From Xanthobacteraceae bacterium (lineage in GTDB: Bacteria; Pseudomonadota; Alphaproteobacteria; Rhizobiales; Xanthobacteraceae): 64,000 nucleotides of DNA. The position numbers and the translations under genes are program-made. The notes beneath the pieces were generated by a model that was given only the letters and a program-made list of their open reading frames with translations, searched no databases and was not told where the DNA came from. The DNA is taken from assembly GCA_022844205.1 (NCBI GenBank), contig JALHMF010000006.1:69501-133500 (forward strand). Direction: 5' to 3'. The number at the start of each line of letters is the position of its first letter. The stretch's first letter is position 1. This document shows positions 1 to 10,886 of this stretch, piece after piece.

Positions 1-289
1 TGGCTTCCGCCGGATGCACGTAATAGGCGGGCGTGCCGGTGGAGGAGAGGGTGGACGCGATCTTGCGGCTCACATGCCCGCTCTTGCCCATGCCGGTCAC
101 GATCACGCGGCCGGTCACGGAGTGGATTTTCACCACGGCGTCGGTGAAGGCGCCGCCCAGCGTGCTGCCGAGCGCGGCCGCCAGCGCCTGCACGCCGGCG
201 GTCTCGGTCGCCAGCGTGCGCAACGCGGATTCGACCAGTTTGGAGCCGGCTGCGGCCGGTTCGGAATCCCGGCTTTTCGGATTTGCCAC
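1..289 (-). CDS. kdsD: Arabinose-5-phosphate isomerase, KpsF/GutQ (KdsD) family, 5' part only
   Basis: N-terminal 96 residues of a SIS-domain sugar-phosphate isomerase; the rest lies beyond the left edge. The enzyme interconverts ribulose-5-P and arabinose-5-P for Kdo (LPS core) synthesis in the cytoplasm. The start is a GTG at 289, because the reading frame continues cleanly from there and AAGGGGAG lies just upstream as a ribosome site. The phosphosugar-binding motif GMGKSGH is at residues 66-72, followed by RKIASTLSSTGTP, typical of KpsF/GutQ. The family is clear; the choice of kdsD over gutQ/kpsF paralogues is inference, since the CBS domains are not in view. Confidence 0.88.
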   Translation of the reverse strand, partial: MANPKSRDSEPAAAGSKLVESALRTLATETAGVQALAAALGSTLGGAFTDAVVKIHSVTGRVIVTGMGKSGHVSRKIASTLSSTGTPAYYVHPAEA

Positions 290-425
290 GCCAATACTCC
301 CCTTGATGGCCGGTTTCCTAGCACGGGAACCGGGCTAATCGCCACCAGCGGCCTGGGGCACAAGGTTCCGTTAACCATGCCCGTTTTACTTTCGTTAACC
401 ACGGGAAAACCGAGAGTCGCCGCCT

Positions 426-1871
426 TTGCCGCATCCGCCGCCGCCCGCATGCAAATGCGCGAGCATCCTGCTCGCGCTCGTTCTGCCGTTGACGGCGGGA
501 CCTGCCGGCGCGCAGGACAACATCATCGTGCCCGATTTCGGCCAGCCGAGATCGGTGGCGGGCTCGGCCGCGGGTTCGACGGGTTACGTCTCATCCAATG
601 TGAAACCGAAAGCGAAGAAGGCGAAAGCAGCACCCGCAAGTGCGCCCGTCGTCACTGGCAGCACAAAGACGCAGCCGGTCGAGCAGCCGGTGACGAATTC
701 CGTCGTGCGCCGTCCGCGCCCGAAGAAGACCGACGACGATCCCTACGCGCCAATCGGCATGCAGGCGGGAAGTTTCACCGTGCGGCCATCGCTGGAAATC
801 AGCGAGGGGTATGACGATAATCCGTTCCGCGTGCAGAACGGGAAGGGGTCTTACTTCACGCTGCTGAATGCGCGGGTGAATTCACGCTCGAACTGGCTGC
901 GGCATGAACTCGAAACCGAGTTGCGCGGCGGCTACACCGCCTATTCCGATATCGACAACAACGATCGCCCCGAGGCCGAAGCGCGGCTGCGCGGCCGCAT
1001 CGACATCAACAGCGAAAGAAAATTCGAGTTCGGGACCAAAGTGCAGCTATCGACGCTGATGGCGGGTTCGCCCGAGGCGATTACATCCGCCAAGAAGCCG
1101 CCGCCGGTTTACACCTATGCCGCAACAGGCGGCTACATCCAGCGTTTCAACCGCTTCGAGGCCGGACTCTACGGCTCGGTCGAGCGCAGCACCTATGCGG
1201 ATGCCGAACTGCTTTCAGGGGTCACGCTCGATCAATCCGACCGCAACTACACTTCATACGGCACACGCCTTCGTGGCAGTTACGAAACAATGCCAGGCGC
1301 GAAGACTTTTGCCGAGGTTGCCGTGGACACGCGCGTGTTCGACCTCGACACGGACTTCAACGGATTCCGCCGGGGTTCCGATGGTGTTTACGCGCGTGCT
1401 GGCACCGAGTTTGAACTGCGCGGCTATCTCACCGGGCAGATCTCGGTCGGCTACGGCCGCCGCAGCTACGAGGCCCCGCTGCTGCCTGCCATCGGCGGCT
1501 TCCTGTTCGACTCCTCGCTCGTCTGGCAGGCGAGCGCATTGACGCGGGTATCACTGAAGGCGATTTCGGAAATCAGCGAAACCAATCTCGCCGGCGCCTC
1601 GGGTGCATTGAAGCGGGAAGCGATCCTGAGCGTGGATCACGCCTTCCGCCGCTGGCTGATCGGCACGGCGAGCATCGCTTACGGCACCTATGATTACAGG
1701 GGCATCGACCGCAGCGACGACAAGCTCGGCCTGTCAGCGGCCCTGACCTATTACATGAATCCATCCGTGGCGCTGCGCGGGGAGGTGCGGCGCGAGACCT
1801 ATCACTCCAACGTGCCGAACCAGGATTACACGGCTAATATCTACCTGCTTGGCCTCAAGTTCCAGCGTTGA
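426..1871 (+). CDS. Outer membrane beta-barrel protein (BBP2-like)
   Basis: A 481-residue exported protein. A hydrophobic signal segment (about residues 11-28) ends in AGA-Q, a plausible signal peptidase I site. After a lysine/alanine/proline-rich linker (about 55-105) the rest is made of alternating polar/aromatic strands with many Tyr, Arg and Gly, ending in Arg after a hydrophobic strand, as outer-membrane barrels do. This resembles the alphaproteobacterial outer membrane beta-barrel family often seen near exopolysaccharide or envelope genes. The start is TTG at 426, in frame with the signal peptide; no ATG fits. Its TGA overlaps the open frame of the next gene, so the two may be co-transcribed. 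Substrate unknown. Confidence 0.7.
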   Translation: MPHPPPPACKCASILLALVLPLTAGPAGAQDNIIVPDFGQPRSVAGSAAGSTGYVSSNVKPKAKKAKAAPASAPVVTGSTKTQPVEQPVTNSVVRRPRPKKTDDDPYAPIGMQAGSFTVRPSLEISEGYDDNPFRVQNGKGSYFTLLNARVNSRSNWLRHELETELRGGYTAYSDIDNNDRPEAEARLRGRIDINSERKFEFGTKVQLSTLMAGSPEAITSAKKPPPVYTYAATGGYIQRFNRFEAGLYGSVERSTYADAELLSGVTLDQSDRNYTSYGTRLRGSYETMPGAKTFAEVAVDTRVFDLDTDFNGFRRGSDGVYARAGTEFELRGYLTGQISVGYGRRSYEAPLLPAIGGFLFDSSLVWQASALTRVSLKAISEISETNLAGASGALKREAILSVDHAFRRWLIGTASIAYGTYDYRGIDRSDDKLGLSAALTYYMNPSVALRGEVRRETYHSNVPNQDYTANIYLLGLKFQR

Positions 1872-1927
1872 GGATGAAGGACGTGCGCCGACATATTTCC
1901 GGTCGATTTCAGTCGAAGACAGGTTCG

Positions 1928-3268
1928 ATGAGCATGCGGGAGGCGGCCCGCCGGATTTCAGGGAGACCCAGGCGGCGCGCGTTCGGAGCGCTGCTCGCTT
2001 TCGGCTGCATGCCGTTGCTGCTGTCATGCAGCAGTCTCGACGGCGATCGGATCAGCAGCTTTGCGAGCGAGCCGTCCGCGGTTCCCGTGCTCGAAAATTC
2101 CGGCCATCCCCTGATGACGCCGCAGGCTATTCTCGCGGCGACCACCAATTTCAGGAACTGCATCGAGGCGCTCTGGCCCGAGGCCGCCAAGCGCGGAATT
2201 TCGCGGGCTTCCTTCGACAATGCAACGCGCGGGCTTGAGCCTGAACTCAAGATCATGGAATTGCTCGACGCGCAGCCGGAATTCTCCAAGCCGGTCTGGG
2301 ACTATCTCGACATCCTGGTGAACGATGCGCGGATCGCCACCGGACGCGAAATGCTCCAGCGCTTTCGCCCTCAGTTCGATGCCATGGAGAAAGCCTACGG
2401 CGTCGACCGTCACATCGTGACGGCGATCTGGGGCGTTGAATCGAATTTCGGCACGCAGGCCGGCGAACGGCCGGTCGTGCGATCGACGGCGACGCTCGCC
2501 TGCATCGGACGCAGGCAGAATTATTTTCGCGACGAGTTTCTGGCTGCCCTCGAAATCCTGCATCGCGGCGATCTTGCCTCGCAGGATCTGAAGGGTTCGT
2601 GGGCGGGTGCATTCGGTCCGACGCAATTCATGCCGACCGCCTTCAAGCGTTACGCGGTGGATTTCGACGGCGATGGACGCCGCAACATCGTGGGCTCGGT
2701 GCCCGATCTTCTTGGCTCGACCGCGAACAAGCTGAAGAAAGCAGGCTGGCAGACCGGCGCACCCTGGGGCTATGAAGTAACGCTGCCGGCCAACTTCAAT
2801 TTCATGCTGGCGGACCAGTCGGTGAGAAAATCGTTGCGCGAGTGGCAGGCGCTCGGGTTGCGTCGCCCCGCCGCGCAGCCGTTTCCGAATTCCGAGGAAC
2901 AGGCATCCTTGCTGCTGGTTGCAGGTGCGCGTGGCCCGGCGTTTCTCACGCTGAGCAATTTCCGCATGATCATGCGTTACAATCCCTCTGAGGCGTATGC
3001 ATTGGCAATAGCCCATCTCGCGGATCGCATTCGTGGAGGCGGCACGTTCTCGCAGGCGTGGCCTCGCGACGAGGTTCCGCTGACGCGCACGGAGCGCATC
3101 GAGATGCAGTCGCGGCTGTCGCAACTAGGGCTCTATTCGGGTGAACCGGATGGACGGCTTGGCCCGGCTACGCGCAATGCCCTGCGTGCGTTCCAATCGA
3201 AGGTGGGCCTGCCCGCGGATGGATTTGCAACGGCAAATCTTATGGTGCGTTTGCGGCAGGCACGCTGA
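1928..3268 (+). CDS. Lytic murein transglycosylase, MltB family, lipoprotein
   Basis: Cleaves the glycan strand of peptidoglycan, leaving 1,6-anhydro-MurNAc ends. From the ATG at 1928 it is 446 residues: an arginine-rich N-terminus and hydrophobic stretch lead to a lipobox LLSC (Cys34), so it should be lipid-anchored. An SLT_2/MltB domain follows with the catalytic glutamate in WGVESNFG (Glu171) and the family segment GSWAGAFGPTQFMPT. The C-terminal 65 residues form a PG_binding_1 domain (LGLYSGEPDGRLGPATRNA). The frame is open further upstream (TTG 1868, ATG 1874), overlapping the barrel gene's stop, but 1928 gives a signal peptide of normal length. The family is secure; the exact start is not. 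Confidence 0.9.
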   Translation: MSMREAARRISGRPRRRAFGALLAFGCMPLLLSCSSLDGDRISSFASEPSAVPVLENSGHPLMTPQAILAATTNFRNCIEALWPEAAKRGISRASFDNATRGLEPELKIMELLDAQPEFSKPVWDYLDILVNDARIATGREMLQRFRPQFDAMEKAYGVDRHIVTAIWGVESNFGTQAGERPVVRSTATLACIGRRQNYFRDEFLAALEILHRGDLASQDLKGSWAGAFGPTQFMPTAFKRYAVDFDGDGRRNIVGSVPDLLGSTANKLKKAGWQTGAPWGYEVTLPANFNFMLADQSVRKSLREWQALGLRRPAAQPFPNSEEQASLLLVAGARGPAFLTLSNFRMIMRYNPSEAYALAIAHLADRIRGGGTFSQAWPRDEVPLTRTERIEMQSRLSQLGLYSGEPDGRLGPATRNALRAFQSKVGLPADGFATANLMVRLRQAR

Positions 3269-3330
3269 CCCGCCCATAGCCGGGCCTTGAAATGGCCTCC
3301 AAAACCGTTCATCGCTAGACGCTGATCTTC

Positions 3331-4665
3331 ATGGTCACGGCGATGAAACGATCCCTGCTTTTCCTGCTTGTTGCGATGGCGTTGACGCCGCTCGCGTTCT
3401 CCCCGGCGCAGGCGCAGGACCGCTTTTTTTTCGATCCGTTCCGCCGGGCGCCATCGCAAAATCTGTGGCCGCGCGAAGCGCCGGGCAGGGCCGAGCCGGA
3501 AGTACCGGCAGGCGAAAGCGGCGTCACGCATACATCCGCCGAACAGGCCGACGCGCAGCGCGCCACCCCCGCCACCGAATACATCGTAGTGGTTGGCGAT
3601 ACGCTTGCCGATAATCTTGCTCAGGGTCTCGCCGACGGCTTCGCCGCGGATCATCCGGAAGTGGCGATCATCCGCAAGACGCGCGCATCGAGCGGTCTTG
3701 TGCGCAATGACTTCTATGACTGGCCCGGACAAATCACCGGACTGCTGGAAAAGGAAAAAGCGACGGCAATCGCGCTGATGATCGGCGCGAACGACCAGCA
3801 GGCGCTGCGTGACGCCGATGGGGTGCATGAGCTGCGCTCGGACCGCTGGCGCGAAATATACGTGAAGCGGCTGGATGAAATGCTCGCGAAGTTGGGGCAG
3901 AAGGGCGTTCCGGTGTTCGTCGTCGGTCTGCCCTCGATGCAGAATGCCCGACTGCAAGCGAACATGCCCTACATGAACGAAATCTTGCGGCAGCGGGCAC
4001 AGAATATTGGAGCCTATTTTATCGATAGCTGGGAAGCCTTTGCGGATGACGGCGGCGGCTTTATCTTCACTGGCCCGGCCCTTGATGGACAGACACGCCG
4101 GCTTCGGCTTGGCGACGGCGTGCATTTCTCGCGGCCCGGCGCGCGGAAGCTTGCCCATTATCTCGAGCGCGATCTCTTGCGCCTGTTCGAGCAACGTGCG
4201 GCCGGCCGGCCGTTCGTGCCGACCACGAGCGCGCCGGATCCGGGCGCTGCCGTGCCGTCGCCCGTCTCACCGCTCACGCCGATACGGCCGGTTGCGGGTC
4301 CCGTCTTGCCGCTGACGCAGCCGAGCGGCCCGGTGGGGCAACTCGCGGGTGGCGCCAAGCCTGCAAACCTGCCGATCGATCCGGCTGCCGCAAAAATTCT
4401 GGTGGATGGAAAATTCCCGGAAGCAGTTCCCGGGAGGGCCGACGACTTCCGCTGGCAGGCGGTCGGCGCACCTTTGCCCGCCATGCAGGCTGCGCAACCG
4501 CCGCAAAATTCGCAGGCATTGATGCCGCCGCTGGCTCCGGCGAGTCTCATGCCGCTCAGCGAGCGGGATGCTTCCGCCCAGAAAGCCAAGCAGGCACCGG
4601 GCCTCATGCGCCCGCCGAGCCAGCAGAAGGTGATCACGATTCCGGAACAGAATAGATTGCGGTGA
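3331..4665 (+). CDS. Secreted SGNH/GDSL hydrolase-like protein (DUF459)
   Basis: 444 residues with a signal peptide ending near residue 29 (AQA-QD). The central part carries SGNH-hydrolase blocks: a GDT in the first block (residues 89-91) where GDS is usual, IGANDQQ as the GxND block, and DGVHFSRPGARKLA near the end with the Asp-His pair. This matches DUF459, a periplasmic family related to acyl-esterases; substrate unknown. The last 150 residues are proline- and alanine-rich and probably unstructured. It follows the MltB gene by 62 bp on the same strand, suggesting a wall- or polysaccharide-related role by context only. An alternative start is ATG 3343. Confidence 0.78.
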   Translation: MVTAMKRSLLFLLVAMALTPLAFSPAQAQDRFFFDPFRRAPSQNLWPREAPGRAEPEVPAGESGVTHTSAEQADAQRATPATEYIVVVGDTLADNLAQGLADGFAADHPEVAIIRKTRASSGLVRNDFYDWPGQITGLLEKEKATAIALMIGANDQQALRDADGVHELRSDRWREIYVKRLDEMLAKLGQKGVPVFVVGLPSMQNARLQANMPYMNEILRQRAQNIGAYFIDSWEAFADDGGGFIFTGPALDGQTRRLRLGDGVHFSRPGARKLAHYLERDLLRLFEQRAAGRPFVPTTSAPDPGAAVPSPVSPLTPIRPVAGPVLPLTQPSGPVGQLAGGAKPANLPIDPAAAKILVDGKFPEAVPGRADDFRWQAVGAPLPAMQAAQPPQNSQALMPPLAPASLMPLSERDASAQKAKQAPGLMRPPSQQKVITIPEQNRLR

Positions 4666-4677
4666 GTAATTGTTCAT

Positions 4678-4729
4678 CGTCATCCCGGCCGTACTCGCGA
4701 AGCTCTCGCTCCGCTCGGCCGGGATGACG
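4678..4729. repeat. Palindromic intergenic repeat (CGTCATCCCGGCC type)
   Basis: A 14-bp perfect inverted repeat, CGTCATCCCGGCCG with CGGCCGGGATGACG, separated by 24 bp. It lies between the convergent DUF459 and gltD genes and may also act as a bidirectional terminator. Related copies lie at 38597-38708 and, degraded, around 55083-55205. Confidence 0.75.
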
Positions 4730-4737
4730 CATTCTCC

Positions 4738-6150
4738 TCAACGCGGCAAAACGCTCGAACCCATCAGGAATTCATCGACCGAGTGCGCGGCTTGTCGGCC
4801 CTCGCGGATCGCCCACACGACGAGCGACTGGCCGCGGCGCATGTCTCCGGCGGCAAATACTTTCGGGATCGATGTCTGATACTTCAGCGTGTTTGCCTCG
4901 ACATTGCCGCGCTTGTCGAGCGAGACACCAAGCTTCTGGATCATTCCCTCATGCACGGGGCTGACAAAGCCCATCGCGAGCAGGACGAGATCGGCATCAA
5001 GTTCGAACTCCGATCCGGAAATCGGCTTGAAGTTCGCGTCGGCGCGGGCGCAGTGCAGTTTTTCCACCTTGCCGTTGCCGGCGAATTTCTGGGTCAGCAC
5101 CGCGAATTCGCGCCCCGCACCTTCCTCATGACTGGAAGAAGTGCGCAGCTTCAGCGGCCAGTCCGGCCAGGTGAGGTCTTTATTCTCTTTTTCCGGCGGC
5201 ATCGGCATGATTTCCAGCTGCGTGATCGATTTCGCACCCTGACGGGCCGAAGTGCCGATGCAGTCCGAACCCGTATCGCCGCCGCCGATCACGACCACAT
5301 GCTTGCCGCCGGCAAGGATCGGCTCGACATTCTGCGCCTCGCCTGAGACACGGCGGTTCTGTTGCGGCAGGAAATCCATCGCGAAATGGATGCCCGCGAG
5401 ATCGCGGCCCGGGATCGGCAGGTCGCGCGGCTTCTCGGCGCCGCCCGTGAGGATCACGGCGTCATGTTTCTTTACGATGTCGTGGATGTCCGTGTTCACG
5501 CCGACATTCGCGTTGTAGTGGAACACAATGCCTTCCGCCTGCATCTGCTCGACGCGGCGATCGACGTGATGCTTTTCCATCTTGAAGTCCGGAATTCCAT
5601 AGCGAAGCAGTCCGCCTGCCTTCGCGAATTTCTCGAACAGATGAACTTCATGTCCAACGCGTGCGAGTTGCTGTGCCGCGGCCATACCGGCTGGACCCGA
5701 ACCGATCACGGCCACTTTCTTGCCGGTCTTGTGCGCGGCAGGTTCCGGCTTCACCCAGCCGTTCGCCCAGGCGCGGTCGATGATCGCGCACTCGATGGTT
5801 TTGATCGTCACCGGCTCGTCGATCAGATTGAGCACGCATGAGGCTTCGCATGGGGCCGGGCAGATGCGGCCGGTGAATTCCGGAAAATTGTTGGTCGAGT
5901 GTAGATTGCGGATCGCCGCTTCCCAGTCGTTCCGATAGACAAGATCGTTCCAGTCCGGGATCTGATTGTTGACCGGACAGCCCTGGTGACAATACGGAAT
6001 GCCGCAATCCATGCAGCGCGCGGCCTGGTCGCGCGTCTCTTTCTCCGGGAGCGGAACGACGAATTCCTTGTAATGCTTCAGCCGATCGGCGACCGGCGCG
6101 TAGTCGCGGTCGTCCCGTTCGATTTCCAGAAATCCGGTGATCTTGCCCAC
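4738..6150 (-). CDS. gltD: Glutamate synthase (NADPH) small subunit
   Basis: The 470-residue small (beta) subunit of GOGAT. It oxidises NADPH and passes electrons to the large subunit, which makes two glutamates from glutamine and 2-oxoglutarate. The N-terminal adrenodoxin-reductase-like part has two cysteine groups for 4Fe-4S clusters (Cys46, 49, 54, 58 and Cys97, 101, 105). An FAD-binding GSGPAG is at 150-155, and a second nucleotide site reads GGGDTGSD further on. Its start is 11 bp downstream of the gltB stop, so the two form an operon in the order gltB-gltD. Confidence 0.97.
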   Translation of the reverse strand: MGKITGFLEIERDDRDYAPVADRLKHYKEFVVPLPEKETRDQAARCMDCGIPYCHQGCPVNNQIPDWNDLVYRNDWEAAIRNLHSTNNFPEFTGRICPAPCEASCVLNLIDEPVTIKTIECAIIDRAWANGWVKPEPAAHKTGKKVAVIGSGPAGMAAAQQLARVGHEVHLFEKFAKAGGLLRYGIPDFKMEKHHVDRRVEQMQAEGIVFHYNANVGVNTDIHDIVKKHDAVILTGGAEKPRDLPIPGRDLAGIHFAMDFLPQQNRRVSGEAQNVEPILAGGKHVVVIGGGDTGSDCIGTSARQGAKSITQLEIMPMPPEKENKDLTWPDWPLKLRTSSSHEEGAGREFAVLTQKFAGNGKVEKLHCARADANFKPISGSEFELDADLVLLAMGFVSPVHEGMIQKLGVSLDKRGNVEANTLKYQTSIPKVFAAGDMRRGQSLVVWAIREGRQAAHSVDEFLMGSSVLPR

Positions 6151-6161
6151 TGAACTGAACC

Positions 6162-9100
6162 TTATTCCGCCGCCTGCAAGGAGGCTTTTTCCTTCGCCAG
6201 TTCCATCAGCGCGCGGCGGTACTCGACCGGCATCACCTTGCGGAATTTCGGCAGGTACGATTTCCAGTTCGCCATAATCTCGGCCGCACGCTTCGAGCCG
6301 GTGTAGTGCGCGTGGCTGGAGACGAGATAGTACAGCCGCTCCGCATCGTTCTGCGTGAGATCCGACATGATCTCGACGAAGCCCGACGTTTCCAGATCGT
6401 GCTTGTGACCGTAAGCCTGATCGGCGACGGCTTCTTCTTCCGGCAGCGGTTCAAGCTGCACCATCGTCATGTTGCAGCGGGACTCAAACGTGCCGTCATC
6501 GTCGAGCACATAAGCGATCCCGCCCGACATGCCGGCACCGAAGTTGCGGCCAGTGCGCCCGAGCACGGCCACGACGCCGCCGGTCATGTATTCGCAGCAG
6601 TGGTCGCCGGCACCTTCCACGACCGCGACGGCGCCCGAATTGCGAACGGCGAAGCGCTCGCCTGCGATGCCGCGGAAATAGCACTGGCCTTCGATGGCGC
6701 CATAAAGAACCGTGTTGCCGACGATGATCGATTCTTCCGGGACGATGCCGGAATCGCGCGGCGGATAGATGATGATCCGCCCGCCGGAAAGACCCTTGCC
6801 GACGTAGTCGTTGCCTTCGCCCTCAAGCTCCATTGTGACGCCGCGCGCGAGCCAAGCGCCAAAACTTTGACCGGCAACGCCCGTGAGCCTCACATGGATC
6901 GTCTCGTCGGCCAGGCCGCTATGGCCATAGATTTTGGCGATCTCGCCGGAGAGCATGGCACCAGCGGTGCGGTTGGTGTTGTTGATTGCGGTCTCGATCT
7001 TCACCTTGGTGCCGCGTTCGATGGCGGCTCTCGCTTCCGCGATCAGCTTGCGGTCGAGGACCTTCGAAAGCTTGTGGTCCTGCTCTTCGCTGTGGAAGAT
7101 GCCGACGCCGTTCGGCGCTTCCGGCTTCAGGAACAGGCGCGAGAAATCGAGGCCGCGTGCCTTCCAGTGTTCCACCAGGCGAAGATGGTCTAGCATTTGC
7201 ATCTGGCCGATCATGTCGTCGAATTTCTCGAAACCAAGTTGCGCCATCAGTTCGCGCACTTCCTCGGCGACATAGAAGAAAAAGTTGATGACGTGCTCGG
7301 GCTGACCCTTGAAGCGTGCGCGTAGCACCGGGTCCTGTGTTGCGACACCGACCGGGCAGGTGTTGAGATGACACTTGCGCATCATGATGCAGCCGGCGGC
7401 GATCAGCGGCGCTGTGGCGAAACCGAATTCATCCGCGCCCAAGAGTGCACCGACCACGACGTCGCGGCCGGTGCGGATGCCGCCGTCGACCTGTACCGCG
7501 ATGCGGCTGCGCAGGCGATTCTTCACGAGCGTCTGATGCGTTTCGGCGAGGCCGATTTCCCACGGCGAGCCGGCATGTTTCAGTGAAGTCAGCGGCGATG
7601 CACCGGTACCGCCCTCGAAGCCTGAAATGGTCACATGGTCCGCGCGCGCTTTTGAAACGCCCGCCGCGACGGTGCCGACGCCGACTTCCGATACGAGCTT
7701 CACGGACACCTGACCCGCCGGATTGACGTTCTTCAGGTCGTAGATGAGCTGGGCGAGGTCTTCGATCGAATAAATATCGTGATGCGGCGGCGGCGAGATC
7801 AGGCCGACGCCCGGCGTCGAGTGGCGCACCTTGGCAATGATCTTGTCGACCTTGTGGCCGGGCAACTGACCGCCCTCGCCGGGCTTGGCACCCTGCGCCA
7901 TCTTGATCTGCATCATGTCGGAATTGACGAGATATTCGGTCGTGACGCCGAAGCGGCCGCTCGCCACCTGCTTGATGGCGGAGCGCATGCTGTCTCCGTT
8001 CGGCAGCGGCTTGAAGCGGTCGGATTCCTCGCCGCCTTCGCCGGTGTTCGACTTTCCGCCGATGCGGTTCATCGCAATCGCCAGCGTGGTGTGGGCCTCG
8101 CGCGAGATCGAGCCGAAGGACATTGCGCCGGTTGCGAAGCGCTTCACGATGCTCTTGGCGGACTCCACGGCATCGATTGAAATCGGCTTGCGGCCGTCTT
8201 CGGAAGCGTCCTTCAGGCGGAACAGGCCGCGGATATACATCTGCCGCTCGGACTGGTCGTTCACCATCCGCGCGTATTCGCGATACTTGTCCTGGCTGTT
8301 GCCGCGCACGGCGTGCTGCAGCGTCGCCACCGTTTCGGGACGCCAGACATGCTCTTCGCCGCGCAGGCGGAAGGCATATTCGCCGCCGACATCCAGCGCA
8401 TCGCGATAAATCGGGGCATCGCCGAACGCATCGCGATGGCGGCGCACGGTTTCCTCGCCGATTTCCGGCAGGCCGACGCCTTCGATGCGCGTCGCGGTGC
8501 CGGTGAAATATTGCGCCACGAAATCGGTGGAGAGACCGACCGCGTCGAAAATCTGCGCGCCGCAATACGACTGATAGGTGGAGATGCCCATCTTCGACAT
8601 CACCTTGAGCAGGCCCTTATCGATCGCCTTGATGTAACGTTTGACGATTTCTTTCTCGTCCAGCTTCTGCGGCAGTTCGTCCTTCGCCGCGACCAGCGTT
8701 TCAAACGCGAGATAGGGATTGATTGCTTCCGCGCCGTAGCCCGCAAGACAGGCGAAGTGATGCACTTCGCGCGCCTCGCCGGTTTCGGTCACGATGCCGA
8801 CGGCGGTGCGAAGGCCCTTGCGAATGAGATGATGATGCACGGCCGCGGTCGCGAGCAGGGCGGGGACCGGAATGCGGTCCGGGCCGACGCGGCGGTCCGA
8901 GAGAATCAGGATGTTGCCGCTGTCGCGGACGAATTTCTCCGCTTCCGCGCAGATTGCTTCCACGGCGGCTTTCATGCCGGCGGCGCCGGTGTCGGCGGCA
9001 TAGGTCGCGTCGAGGGTGCGGGACTCGAAGCCCGAGCCCTTCACCTTGGAAATCGCACGGATCTTTTCGAGATCCTCATTGGTGAGAATCGGCTGGCGAA

Positions 9101-10886
9101 CCTCGAGGCGCTTCTGCTTCGCCGTGCCTTCCTGGTCGAACAGGTTTGGGCGCGGGCCGATGATGGATACAAGGCTCATCACGAGTTCTTCGCGGATCGG
9201 ATCGATCGGCGGGTTCGTGACCTGTGCGAAGTTCTGCTTGAAATAGGTGTAGAGCAACTTCGACTTGTGGGAGAGCGCCGAGATCGGCGTGTCGGTGCCC
9301 ATCGAGCCGATCGCTTCCTCGCCCTGCGAGGCCATCGGCGACATCAGCATCTTGATGTCTTCCTGCGTGTAGCCGAACGCCTGCTGGCGATCGAGCAGCG
9401 AAAGATTCGAAAGCTGCGGCTGGACCTTCACTTCCTTGAGGTCTTCCAGGAACATCTGGCTGCGCTTCAGCCAGTCCTTGTAGGGATGCAGCTTCGCGAA
9501 CTTTGCCTTGATCTCCTCGTCGGAGATGATGCGGCCCTCTTCAAGGTCCACGAGCAGCATCTTGCCAGGCTGCAGGCGCCATTTCTGCTTGATGATCCTG
9601 TCGTCGATCGGCAGCACACCCATTTCCGACGCCATCAGGATGCGGTCGTCGGACGTTACAAGATAACGCGCCGGGCGCAGGCCGTTGCGGTCGAGCGTGG
9701 CGCCGATCTGGCGGCCGTCGGTAAAGGTGATCGCGGCCGGGCCGTCCCACGGCTCCATCAGCGCGGCGTGATATTCGTAGAACGCGCGGCGCTCTTCATC
9801 CATCAGCGGATTGCCGGCCCAGGCTTCCGGGATCAGCATCATCACCGCATGGGCGAGCGAGTAGCCGCCCTGCACGAGGAATTCGAGTGCGTTGTCGAGA
9901 CAGGCGGTGTCGGACTGGCCTTCATAGGAAATCGGCCAGAGTTTCTGCATGTCGTCGCCCAAGAGATCGGACGAGACGGACGCCTGGCGTGCCGCCATCC
10001 AGTTGTTGTTGCCGCGCAGCGTGTTGATTTCGCCGTTGTGGCAGATCATCCGGTAGGGATGGGCGAGCGACCAGGTCGGAAACGTGTTGGTCGAGAAGCG
10101 CTGGTGCACAAGCGCGATCGCGGATTCAAAATCCGGCTCATGCAGGTCCGGGTAATAGGTGCCGAGCTGGTCGGCGAGGAACATACCCTTGTAGACAAGC
10201 GTGCGGCACGAGATCGAAACCGGGTAATAACCGGCAGCGGCGCGGTCGCGCTCCTGATAGATGCGCGTCGAGATTACCTTGCGCAGCACATAGAGACGGC
10301 GCTCGAAATCATCCTCGGTTTTCGTCTTGTTGCCGCGCCCGATGAACACCTGCATGTGTTTCGGCTCGGTAGGCTTCACGGTTTCGCCGAGCGTGGAATT
10401 GTCGGTCGGCACTTCGCGCCAGCCGAGAATGCTCATTCCCGCACGGGTTGCCTCTTCGGCATAGATGTCCGTGATCTTCTGCCGCCATGCCTTGTCTTGC
10501 GGCATGAAGATGAAGCCGGCCGCGTACTGGCCGGGTTCGGGCAGGGCGAAGCCCAATTCCTTCGCTTTACGGGCGAGAAATTTGTGCGGCGTCTGGACGA
10601 GAATTCCAGCACCGTCGCCGGCGCGCGGATCGGCGCCAACTGCACCGCGATGTTCCAGGTTGAGGAGGATCGTCAAACCGTCCTCGACGATCTGGTGCGA
10701 TTTCTTGCCCTTGATGTTGGCGATAAAGCCTACGCCACAGGAATCTTTTTCCAGCGCGGGATCGTAGAGGCCTTCAGGGGCGGGGAAACCGGGGTCGAAC
10801 AGGAAGCCGGAGCCGGAATCGCTCGTCTCCGGATTGCTGCTGCGATCCGGCCCGCCTGTAGTTCCGCTCTCCGTTCTCCTCGTCAT
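6162..10886 (-). CDS. gltB: Glutamate synthase (NADPH) large subunit
   Basis: The 1574-residue alpha subunit of GOGAT. After a short N-terminal extension comes the glutaminase (class II amidotransferase) domain, whose nucleophile is the Cys of DSCGVGF (residue 50), exposed by pro-peptide removal in this family. The FMN-binding synthase domain carries a 3Fe-4S cysteine motif in [17 protein letters not shown], and the C-terminal beta-helix is glycine-rich ([19 protein letters not shown]). I chose the ATG at 10886, with GAGAGG upstream; a GTG at 10904 is in frame and possible. It is the first gene of the gltBD operon. A large open frame on the opposite strand is a codon-bias shadow. Confidence 0.97.
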   Translation of the reverse strand: MTRRTESGTTGGPDRSSNPETSDSGSGFLFDPGFPAPEGLYDPALEKDSCGVGFIANIKGKKSHQIVEDGLTILLNLEHRGAVGADPRAGDGAGILVQTPHKFLARKAKELGFALPEPGQYAAGFIFMPQDKAWRQKITDIYAEEATRAGMSILGWREVPTDNSTLGETVKPTEPKHMQVFIGRGNKTKTEDDFERRLYVLRKVISTRIYQERDRAAAGYYPVSISCRTLVYKGMFLADQLGTYYPDLHEPDFESAIALVHQRFSTNTFPTWSLAHPYRMICHNGEINTLRGNNNWMAARQASVSSDLLGDDMQKLWPISYEGQSDTACLDNALEFLVQGGYSLAHAVMMLIPEAWAGNPLMDEERRAFYEYHAALMEPWDGPAAITFTDGRQIGATLDRNGLRPARYLVTSDDRILMASEMGVLPIDDRIIKQKWRLQPGKMLLVDLEEGRIISDEEIKAKFAKLHPYKDWLKRSQMFLEDLKEVKVQPQLSNLSLLDRQQAFGYTQEDIKMLMSPMASQGEEAIGSMGTDTPISALSHKSKLLYTYFKQNFAQVTNPPIDPIREELVMSLVSIIGPRPNLFDQEGTAKQKRLEVRQPILTNEDLEKIRAISKVKGSGFESRTLDATYAADTGAAGMKAAVEAICAEAEKFVRDSGNILILSDRRVGPDRIPVPALLATAAVHHHLIRKGLRTAVGIVTETGEAREVHHFACLAGYGAEAINPYLAFETLVAAKDELPQKLDEKEIVKRYIKAIDKGLLKVMSKMGISTYQSYCGAQIFDAVGLSTDFVAQYFTGTATRIEGVGLPEIGEETVRRHRDAFGDAPIYRDALDVGGEYAFRLRGEEHVWRPETVATLQHAVRGNSQDKYREYARMVNDQSERQMYIRGLFRLKDASEDGRKPISIDAVESAKSIVKRFATGAMSFGSISREAHTTLAIAMNRIGGKSNTGEGGEESDRFKPLPNGDSMRSAIKQVASGRFGVTTEYLVNSDMMQIKMAQGAKPGEGGQLPGHKVDKIIAKVRHSTPGVGLISPPPHHDIYSIEDLAQLIYDLKNVNPAGQVSVKLVSEVGVGTVAAGVSKARADHVTISGFEGGTGASPLTSLKHAGSPWEIGLAETHQTLVKNRLRSRIAVQVDGGIRTGRDVVVGALLGADEFGFATAPLIAAGCIMMRKCHLNTCPVGVATQDPVLRARFKGQPEHVINFFFYVAEEVRELMAQLGFEKFDDMIGQMQMLDHLRLVEHWKARGLDFSRLFLKPEAPNGVGIFHSEEQDHKLSKVLDRKLIAEARAAIERGTKVKIETAINNTNRTAGAMLSGEIAKIYGHSGLADETIHVRLTGVAGQSFGAWLARGVTMELEGEGNDYVGKGLSGGRIIIYPPRDSGIVPEESIIVGNTVLYGAIEGQCYFRGIAGERFAVRNSGAVAVVEGAGDHCCEYMTGGVVAVLGRTGRNFGAGMSGGIAYVLDDDGTFESRCNMTMVQLEPLPEEEAVADQAYGHKHDLETSGFVEIMSDLTQNDAERLYYLVSSHAHYTGSKRAAEIMANWKSYLPKFRKVMPVEYRRALMELAKEKASLQAAE

